5,090 nucleotides of DNA from Nitrospirota bacterium (GTDB lineage Bacteria > Nitrospirota > Thermodesulfovibrionia > Thermodesulfovibrionales > Magnetobacteriaceae). The stretch lies in NCBI GenBank assembly GCA_015233485.1, contig JADFXO010000072.1:8399-13488 (forward strand), in the 5' to 3' direction. Under the pieces are notes generated by a model. That model made no database searches, was not told the DNA's origin, and saw only the letters and a program-made list of their open reading frames with translations. The translations under genes and the position numbers were made by a program. Positions 1-4,866 of the stretch are shown in pieces. How positions within the stretch are numbered: the first letter of the stretch is position 1; every line of letters starts with the position of its first letter.

Positions 1-2925
1 ATCCCAAAATATGTGCGATGGGTGTAGATTGGGTATGAAGCGCAGCGGCCGCGCCGCACTCAAAAGCACAACAATGGCCGTGAGGATGTCCTTCGCCTTG
101 TGCGGCGGGATACCGTCCCTGCAAAGTGTTCTCAATGATGACGCCCTTATGAGCGGTTCCACCTGCACTATCCATTTCTGGCTCCTGTGCACGTTCTGTA
201 TCCTTGTAAAACCATCAGGCAGTATGTTAAACACAGGATCGTCGGCTATGTTGATATGATTGTTTTTTACAGGAATACACCTCAGCATCACTTCCGTCTT
301 CCTCGCCTGATTGTACGCGCTTAATGAGACGAACATGCCGTGGTCCCTGACTAACCCCATTGCCACGTAATCGGCAACCACTACCATTGGAAATCCCCTT
401 CGCGCCAGACAGTCCTTGAGCCGCTTGTTTATTAACTGGTCAACCCGCAATTGAAGATGCTTACGTCTGTATACCGTTAATATTCCAATTTGGTCTTTTA
501 ATTTCGGCACCCGGCTGAAAAAATGCTTATCGAAATTTAAAAAATAGGTCTCGATTTTATGCTCCGGCAATCTGTCCAGAACATCCATCTCATCTGTACC
601 GCCGCCGTCTGTATCTTTCGATATAATAAACCTGTGCAAATAGTTAAAGGCCGGTTTAAACTCGTTGAGATTGAGGAACACCCTTGCCAGTTCAAATTTC
701 AGCGCGCAAAGCGTGCCGTCGTTCGTTTGAATGTCGTAGTAGTCCCTTTGGAAGAGATGCCTGATTTGAAAAAAAAGCCAATCGTACAGGCTCACTTTGG
801 CAAGCCTTAGATAGAATATTCGTCTGTAGAGAGCGAGGATATACCTGTAAAATCTCCGCTTCTCGGGGTCGTTCAGCTCAACGCCGCCTATTACGTTGCT
901 TTCGTACAGGCGCAGTATATCAAGCCATTCCATCGTACCTCGTCTGATCATCTTTGCGAGCAGGATTCTGAATCTGAAATCCCACGCCTGAGTAGGGGGA
1001 TTAGAGAGAATGCCGGCATTATTCAGATACTCGGTGACAGCCCCGGGTGCAGGGTGGGCGGCAATCACTTTCTTCCATTTGCTTTTTTCCCTCCACCCAA
1101 AAAATACCCAGTAGAAAAGTCTCAGTAACAGCGGGTAGTTAAACACGACCAATATGATGACAGTTAGTACAAATATCCCCGTTGCCAGAGGTATAAAGGC
1201 ATTTATTACGGCACGCACCATCTGAACCTTGTTGTAGAAATCCGCCACCCCCGGCTCTTCCAGAAATTCAGGGTCTTGCTTTAGTACGTAATCTAATTTT
1301 TTCTCTATGTCTCTATGCAGGACGAACTGAATCAGCGCCGGATAATCATACAAAGATACCATTTCCATTATATCTCTTTTAACCGCGGTGAAACTGGACA
1401 GAAGCGCCGCCTCTTGTTTGAGTGTTTGTTTAAACGCCTTAATTGTCTGCTGAAAATATTGATCGTCGGGGTAAAGCTCTCCGGCTATGGACATGAGGAT
1501 GTCTGCCCTGTCGTCATTGTGCGACGCGAGGGAGTTCTTAAGTTCCGTAAGCAGGTTTTCCATATGTGGCGGGGGCAGCACTCCCTGATTGAAGTAGTCC
1601 GGCACGTTGGGGTTTTTAAGGGGCAGTTTGATTGAGGGGGCAGATGCAAAGAAAATCCGGTTATCGCCGGTTATGCTGGTTATGCCGGTCAGGGCGAACT
1701 GTCCTCTGCCAACTGGGAAGAGGTATAGTTTATCTAACTGCGGTATGGGTGTGTCGAATTCGGCGAGTTTGCTCTTCCTGCCGTCTTCAATTCCATAAAG
1801 TGTATTATTGTCCTGAGATAAAATCATGGGGACGTACTGGCCGTTTTCTGATTTTCTGATGTAAAATGGTATATGTTCATAGAGCCTGATCCCGTCGGCA
1901 ACGGGTGATTTAGCGAAGTTCCCCGTACTAATTTTCCAAACCGAGTTGGTCTCTATGATATTAAGATATAAGGAACAATCAGAGCCGTTGGCACAGAAGG
2001 CCGGAAGCTGATTCATAAAACCATATTGAAGGCCCTTATAGATAATGTCCGGTTTAATAGACAACGCCTTGCCGGCGGTTACGGTAAGCGTATAGAAATC
2101 GACGGTCTTGTCGTGCGAAGGGCAGACAAGCCGCCACGTGACGGCGTCTTTAGATTCAGGGCCTTTTATCAGCGTAGGGGCGACCCGCAGTTCATTCACA
2201 AGGGGGAGGGTTACCTGGTCGAATACGAAATCGTTTGCCGTTGCGAGAAACACCTGTAAGTAGTATTTGTCTTTGTAGGTAAAAGGGATGATAAAGTCGT
2301 AGATACCATCGTCGTTTAAATCTTCTACGACGGCAGATGAGTATATCGTGCCGTTTATGTCAAACTGGTAGACGTCCAAAGGTGCGTTGTGAGATAACCC
2401 CTCTCCATCGATTAGGAAAAGCCCCCTGGCCGCGATAAGGACATCGACATTTCCATCGTTATCGAAATCGGCGATGACCGGCCTTGATACAATGCTGCCG
2501 GGGATTGTAACCTCCGTTCTTTTTGTAAACGTGCGGCCGTCTATGACCGCGAAAACGCTTTTTTCCGCCGGTTTGTCATAGTCTGCTAGCTTTGCGAAGG
2601 CCAGAATATCGGCAGCGCCTGATTTTTTAATATCAAGGAGTATAGGGTCTGCCTTAATGGATTCGCCGATTTTAATAGCGTGAGGCCTCTTGCCGTTTGA
2701 GTTAATGGCAACGATATAGCCCTTTTTCGTGCCGAAGACGATCTCGTTTTTGCCGTCTCCATGTATATCGCCAAAGACGAGGGAGGTCGATATCTCACCA
2801 TATGTGTCAATCCAGCGCTTGTCGTTATCAGGAGGGAAATTCCACTGGCCGGCAGAGGCCAGAAGCGGCAAAAGCAAGGCCGCCAAAACTTGTATAACCA
2901 GTCTGATATTTAAGTGCGGCCACAT
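1..2925 (-). CDS. Membrane receptor-like protein: FG-GAP propeller, one TM helix, degenerate kinase-like domain (3' end outside window)
   Basis: The minus frame from ATG 2925 to base 1 has no stop (975 codons); an in-frame TAA lies at 2931-2929, two codons before the ATG. Residues 1-25 form a signal peptide (Arg8, a Leu/Ala-rich core, cleavage near ASA|G at 25/26). Residues 26 to about 420 look like a beta-propeller, with Asp-rich FG-GAP/VCBS-type loops at 53-61 (DIHGDGKNE), 153-161 (DFDNDGNVD) and 202-210 (DLNDDGIYD). A helical stretch follows to about 568, then one transmembrane helix at 573-601 trailed by basic residues (RLFYWVFFGWREK), which puts the C-terminus in the cytoplasm. Residues 612-840 are helical, with a TPR-like stretch near 741-768. 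From about 848 the sequence matches a Ser/Thr kinase fold: HGMFVSL for the glycine loop, EVMLR (878-882) for VAIK, and NLHPSHIFWD (966-975) for DLKPSNILLD, with catalytic residues changed. No Shine-Dalgarno is visible. The topology is clear; ligand and partner are unknown. Confidence 0.85.
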   Translation of the reverse strand, partial: MWPHLNIRLVIQVLAALLLPLLASAGQWNFPPDNDKRWIDTYGEISTSLVFGDIHGDGKNEIVFGTKKGYIVAINSNGKRPHAIKIGESIKADPILLDIKKSGAADILAFAKLADYDKPAEKSVFAVIDGRTFTKRTEVTIPGSIVSRPVIADFDNDGNVDVLIAARGLFLIDGEGLSHNAPLDVYQFDINGTIYSSAVVEDLNDDGIYDFIIPFTYKDKYYLQVFLATANDFVFDQVTLPLVNELRVAPTLIKGPESKDAVTWRLVCPSHDKTVDFYTLTVTAGKALSIKPDIIYKGLQYGFMNQLPAFCANGSDCSLYLNIIETNSVWKISTGNFAKSPVADGIRLYEHIPFYIRKSENGQYVPMILSQDNNTLYGIEDGRKSKLAEFDTPIPQLDKLYLFPVGRGQFALTGITSITGDNRIFFASAPSIKLPLKNPNVPDYFNQGVLPPPHMENLLTELKNSLASHNDDRADILMSIAGELYPDDQYFQQTIKAFKQTLKQEAALLSSFTAVKRDIMEMVSLYDYPALIQFVLHRDIEKKLDYVLKQDPEFLEEPGVADFYNKVQMVRAVINAFIPLATGIFVLTVIILVVFNYPLLLRLFYWVFFGWREKSKWKKVIAAHPAPGAVTEYLNNAGILSNPPTQAWDFRFRILLAKMIRRGTMEWLDILRLYESNVIGGVELNDPEKRRFYRYILALYRRIFYLRLAKVSLYDWLFFQIRHLFQRDYYDIQTNDGTLCALKFELARVFLNLNEFKPAFNYLHRFIISKDTDGGGTDEMDVLDRLPEHKIETYFLNFDKHFFSRVPKLKDQIGILTVYRRKHLQLRVDQLINKRLKDCLARRGFPMVVVADYVAMGLVRDHGMFVSLSAYNQARKTEVMLRCIPVKNNHINIADDPVFNILPDGFTRIQNVHRSQKWIVQVEPLIRASSLRTLCRDGIPPHKAKDILTAIVVLLSAARPLRFIPNLHPSHIFWD

Positions 2926-2931
2926 CCATTA

Positions 2932-2937
2932 ATTATA
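2932..2937 (-). promoter_or_regulatory. Possible -10 element (TATAAT) at the propeller/pseudokinase gene
   Basis: TATAAT on the minus strand ends 6 bases before the ATG. If used, transcription would begin about at the A of the ATG (2925), giving a leaderless message, which would agree with the absence of a Shine-Dalgarno. No recognisable -35 box is present and the surroundings are AT-rich, so chance is a real alternative. Confidence 0.25.
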
Positions 2938-2984
2938 TAAATATTCGACGGGTTAATGTTATATAAATATTCGACAGGTTAGTG
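2933..2984. repeat. Two-copy 26-bp tandem repeat upstream of the propeller/pseudokinase gene
   Basis: Bases 2933-2958 and 2959-2984 are adjacent direct copies that differ at two positions (2950/2976 and 2956/2982). Each contains the AT-rich core ATATAAATATTCGAC. The array lies 8 bases before the ATG at 2925 in the 107-base gap behind the transglycosylase gene. The minus-strand copy nearest the gene includes TATAAT (2937-2932), a possible -10 box, although no good -35 lies 16-18 bases further up. It could be a regulator-binding or duplicated promoter region, or simply slippage. Confidence 0.8.
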
Positions 2985-3013
2985 TAAAAAAATATCGCTG
3001 CTGCGGCATCTGC

Positions 3014-3046
3014 GCTATACCCTCGTGGTAGGCTATACCATCGTGG
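3014..3046. repeat. 18-base-period duplication covering the transglycosylase stop codon
   Basis: GCTATACCCTCGTGG (3014-3028) and GCTATACCATCGTGG (3032-3046) differ at one base and are offset by 18 bases, which is six codons. On the minus strand this repeats the end of the reading frame: ACG ATG GTA TAG is followed in frame by ACG AGG GTA TAG. The gene therefore has a duplicated terminal segment with a second in-frame TAG. Confidence 0.7.
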
Positions 3047-3941
3047 AGTTCTCAGAGTAGCCGCGATAGTAACCCTCTACCTTGGCGACATAGTTCTTTG
3101 TTTGCTGCGGCATTTTGTCAGGCCTTCTGTCCAGATTGCCCATACCCCAGTTGTATGCTGCCAGGGCCTGGTGTACATTGCCGTCGTATTTATCAAGCAG
3201 TTGACGCAGGTAGCGGCTCCCACCGGCGATGTTTTGTCTTGGGTCATAGGTATTGGCCACGCCAAGCCCTGCCGCCGTTGAGGGCATCAACTGCATCAGT
3301 CCCGCGGCGCCTGACCTTGAGCGCGCGTTTGAGTTACCGCCGCTTTCGGCAACTATCACAGCCTTTATCAAGGCGGGGTCTAATCCATAATTGGATGCCG
3401 ATTCGTTTATATAGCTCTCGTATTTGTCAAGATTTGCGCCCGTGGAAGGAGTTTGAACCGCATCAGCTCCTGATGAGGAGTTAGCGCCTGATGAGGCAGC
3501 GCTATACGATGCGTGTTTGTAAGACCGCCCGTGGTGCAGTTTATTTGACGCCATTGTGTTGGAATTCCATCTACCGGACGTACCGTGTAATCTTCCCTCG
3601 GCCGACATTTGGCTTAATGAACTATTTCTGTCTGAGGTTATAGCCGACATATCTGTTTTAAATCCGGTACTGGGAAATATATTCCCACTTTCGGGAAATA
3701 AATTCGTATCGTCTATTTTATCTACTGATAAATACGTATCCATAGCGCTCATCACGGGGTCATTTGACGCGGGGACTGTCGATGTGGGCTGTTTCCTCCT
3801 ATCACCGGCAACGACACTCTGTAAGACGGCCTTAAAATTGCCGTTTGCAGCGCTTCGAGACTTCGCGGAGGCCGTCTGAGCCCCTCCGGCACTCTGTAGT
3901 TCCTCTGTTAACCTGTTTTCTATTCGTCCAAACATGCTCAT
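3033..3941 (-). CDS. Lytic transglycosylase, SLT (Slt70-type) domain, without signal peptide
   Basis: This gene encodes 302 residues from ATG 3941; ATG 3935 (third codon) is an alternative start. The frame stays open upstream to 4103, but that part is AT-rich, overlaps the arm of an inverted repeat and has no protein-like pattern, so the later start is preferred. Neither start has a Shine-Dalgarno. The C-terminal part (about residues 171-296) is a lysozyme-like SLT domain. The catalytic glutamate is Glu199 in VIVAESGGNSNARSRSGAAG, followed by GLMQLMP (214-220) and the AYNWG motif (262-266). Such enzymes cleave the MurNAc-GlcNAc bond of peptidoglycan and form 1,6-anhydro-MurNAc. Residues 1-165 are polar, Ser/Ala/Asn-rich and probably disordered. 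The protein has no visible signal peptide or lipobox, as in some flagellar or secretion-system enzymes. It lies 107 bases upstream of the propeller/pseudokinase gene on the same strand. Enzyme class is confident; export route and target are not. Confidence 0.92.
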   Translation of the reverse strand: MSMFGRIENRLTEELQSAGGAQTASAKSRSAANGNFKAVLQSVVAGDRRKQPTSTVPASNDPVMSAMDTYLSVDKIDDTNLFPESGNIFPSTGFKTDMSAITSDRNSSLSQMSAEGRLHGTSGRWNSNTMASNKLHHGRSYKHASYSAASSGANSSSGADAVQTPSTGANLDKYESYINESASNYGLDPALIKAVIVAESGGNSNARSRSGAAGLMQLMPSTAAGLGVANTYDPRQNIAGGSRYLRQLLDKYDGNVHQALAAYNWGMGNLDRRPDKMPQQTKNYVAKVEGYYRGYSENSTMV

Positions 3942-3946
3942 TATAA

Positions 3947-3963
3947 AGCAAAGACCATGCCAG
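3947..3963 (-). promoter_or_regulatory. Sigma-54-type (-24/-12) promoter for the transglycosylase gene
   Basis: The minus strand reads CTGGCATGGTCTTTGCT. It fits the sigma-54 consensus YTGGCACGRNNNTTGCW at every fixed position except one (T for C after TGGCA). The invariant GG and GC are separated by exactly 10 bases. The predicted transcription start is near 3936, directly before ATG 3935. This would favour the 3935 start on a leaderless message, or mean that the real start differs a little from the prediction. Sigma-54 promoters need an AAA+ activator and often drive flagellar, nitrogen or envelope genes. Confidence 0.55.
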
Positions 3964-4077
3964 CGGGTGAAGTCAAGGCAAGAGATATTTTTTAGCCTGA
4001 TAATTATTTGAAAGCATTGAAAAATACCCATAGATATTAAGTAGTTAATTGTAAAATACCGAGGCTGTTTGCATACG

Positions 4078-4121
4078 CCCCTGTCTGTCATTCCAATTCT
4101 CACGGGAATGACAGACAGGGG
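4078..4121. repeat. Perfect 17-bp inverted repeat with 10-base loop
   Basis: The arms 4078-4094 (CCCCTGTCTGTCATTCC) and 4105-4121 are exact reverse complements around the loop AATTCTCACG. The hairpin would be very stable. No T-run follows on either strand, so it is not a textbook intrinsic terminator. The TGTCATTCC...GGAATGACA core resembles dispersed palindromic intergenic repeats found in many diderm genomes. It may be a REP or MITE-like unit, and it may also block read-through into or out of the transglycosylase gene. Confidence 0.8.
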
Positions 4122-4192
4122 GAATATGTCATTTTGTTGTCATTGCCGCACCCAGACTGACAGTCATTCATGGCAACGGCCGGAGTGCAGAA

Positions 4193-4231
4193 GCCGCCAA
4201 CGGGGGGATAATCCCCCGTCTTGTCGGCGGC
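4193..4231. repeat. Nested G/C-rich hairpin with GGGGGATAATCCCCC core
   Basis: The inner arms ACGGGGG (4200-4206) and CCCCCGT (4213-4219) enclose the loop GATAAT. The outer arms GCCGCC (4193-4198) and GGCGGC (4226-4231) are also complementary, with unpaired bases in between. The core nearly matches the palindrome at 4271-4285, so the two probably share an origin or a function. No T-tract follows on either strand. Confidence 0.6.
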
Positions 4232-4267
4232 AGCCCAAATTAAATAGATAAAACATGTGCGATAATA

Positions 4268-4289
4268 CGAGGGGGATTATCCCCCTTCG
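4268..4289 (-). terminator. Hairpin just after the small histidine-rich gene; likely terminator
   Basis: The arms CGAGGGGG (4268-4275) and CCCCCTTCG (4281-4289) pair with one bulged T around the loop ATTAT. On the minus strand the hairpin begins 3 bases after the TAA stop at 4293, the expected place for a terminator of the GT2/small-gene transcript. The bases after it (TATTATCGC) are only moderately T-rich, so termination efficiency is uncertain. The core palindrome recurs at 4203-4217. Confidence 0.45.
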
Positions 4290-4292
4290 TCT

Positions 4293-4499
4293 TTAATCCT
4301 TTGCCAGAATGCTTATGGCCTCCCTGAAAAGCCCGCTTATCTTTTTGGTCTCGGCAGAGATATTGTTGAACAACTCCGGCAGTCCGCCAACAGACAGAAC
4401 TGACGGTTTCTCTGCCCACTTAGCATACGTATCCGCGTGTTCGTCGTTATGCTCCAACCAGTGTTGAAGCATCGCCTTCAGCTTGTCATAATCGTCCAT
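4293..4499 (-). CDS. Small conserved-type protein with HxxxHxxxH helix (DUF8180-like)
   Basis: A 68-residue soluble protein with no signal peptide or membrane segment. The ATG at 4499 is preceded by AAGGGGAACTC, a usable Shine-Dalgarno at normal spacing. Residues 11-28 read LQHWLEHNDEHADTYAKW, an amphipathic helix with His13, His17 and His21 one turn apart and aromatic residues at 14, 25 and 28; a second helix covers about 41-66. From memory this HW.EHN.EH...Y..W pattern and size match a family of small bacterial proteins of unknown function (I believe DUF8180), seen alone or appended to other domains. The histidine spacing would suit metal binding, but that is inference. The gene starts 16 bases after the GT2 fragment's stop on the same strand, so the two are probably co-transcribed, and it is followed by a hairpin. 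No function can be assigned. Confidence 0.8.
   Translation of the reverse strand: MDDYDKLKAMLQHWLEHNDEHADTYAKWAEKPSVLSVGGLPELFNNISAETKKISGLFREAISILAKD
4489..4499 (-). promoter_or_regulatory. Start region of the small histidine-rich gene with upstream ribosome binding site
   Basis: AAGGGG on the minus strand (4510-4505) lies 5 bases before the ATG at 4499. It is a clear Shine-Dalgarno-like signal, unlike the starts of the two large genes in this window, which have none. Confidence 0.45.
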
Positions 4500-4515
4500 G
4501 AGTTCCCCTTTACTG

Positions 4516-4866
4516 TCAATGTTTAAATCTCAGGCTTTCGTCCAGATTTATATTAAAGTACGGGTCGACATAATTCTCTATATCCCATCTTTCTCTGAAC
4601 AAGTCGACCTCTGCCTCGAAAAGACCGGCACAGCGGTCTGTATCCTCGTATGGTTTTCCCACGCTTACCGACTCGTGATGGTAGAGTTTCGCGTATGGCG
4701 TATAGATGACCTTATAACCTTTCTTTCTCACGCGCAGACACAGGTCTATGTCATTGAAGGCTATCCTGAATTTGACATCAAAACCCTCCATCTCATCAAA
4801 CAGGGCTTTGCGCATCAACAGGCACGCCCCCGTTACCGCGGTAACGTTTCTCACTGTATAAGACAT
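4516..4866 (-). CDS. 5'-truncated GT2-family glycosyltransferase (C-terminal part only)
   Basis: The 116 residues from ATG 4866 match the C-terminal half of the GT2 enzymes (GT-A fold) that build O-antigen or rhamnan-type surface glycans. Visible motifs are VTAVTGACLLMRK (8-20), GFD (28-30), AFNDIDLCLRVRKKGY (36-51, the acidic NDxD that replaces ED in this branch), YHHES (62-66), the W before DPYFNINL (101-108), and a basic C-terminus. The frame stays family-like upstream of the ATG (RYAGLRTGGFL, 4899-4867) up to an in-frame TAA at 4902-4900. The nucleotide-binding N-terminal half and DxD motif are absent from all three minus frames to the window end. AGGGGG about 7 bases before ATG 4866 could allow translation of the remnant, but it should be catalytically inactive. 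Pseudogene is the most likely reading; an assembly join is the alternative. It is followed at 16 bases by the small histidine-rich gene. Confidence 0.8.
   Translation of the reverse strand: MSYTVRNVTAVTGACLLMRKALFDEMEGFDVKFRIAFNDIDLCLRVRKKGYKVIYTPYAKLYHHESVSVGKPYEDTDRCAGLFEAEVDLFRERWDIENYVDPYFNINLDESLRFKH

Larger units (their letters stand above)
3942..4292. other. Gene-free stretch with repeats
   Basis: These roughly 350 bases between the small histidine-rich gene and the transglycosylase hold no convincing gene on either strand. The part next to the transglycosylase (3942-4075) is AT-rich and carries the -24/-12 promoter. The rest contains three inverted repeats (4078-4121, 4193-4231, 4268-4289) and, between the first two, several TGTCATT or GTCATT words (near 4126, 4138 and 4162) that look like decayed copies of a dispersed intergenic repeat. 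No tRNA or riboswitch pattern was recognised. Confidence 0.6.

Noticed and set aside
1315..1635. Plus-strand 106-codon open frame
   Set aside because: It is antisense to the continuous 975-codon frame and shows no family motifs.
2586..2810. Minus-strand 74-codon open frame inside the propeller region
   Set aside because: It is an out-of-frame shadow of the 975-codon gene, which carries the signal peptide and FG-GAP motifs across the same bases.
2986..3046. Intrinsic terminator after the transglycosylase gene (T7 run at 2992-2986)
   Set aside because: No stable hairpin lies directly before the T-run; the only nearby one (TGGTA/TACCA, 3026-3040) has a 5-bp stem and is too distant.
3098..3484. 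Plus-strand 128-codon open frame opposite the transglycosylase
   Set aside because: It lies antisense to the SLT domain, whose catalytic motifs are unmistakable; the product is Cys/Pro/Arg-rich and unlike a folded protein.
3940..3976. Sigma-70 promoter from TTGACT (3976-3971) and TATAAT (3945-3940)
   Set aside because: The spacer is 25 bases instead of about 17, and the -10 overlaps the first ATG; the -24/-12 reading fits the same sequence far better.
3942..4103. Upstream extension of the transglycosylase by 54 codons to ATG 4103
   Set aside because: It is AT-rich, enters the palindrome at 4078-4121, contains the -24/-12 promoter, and does not read as a signal peptide.
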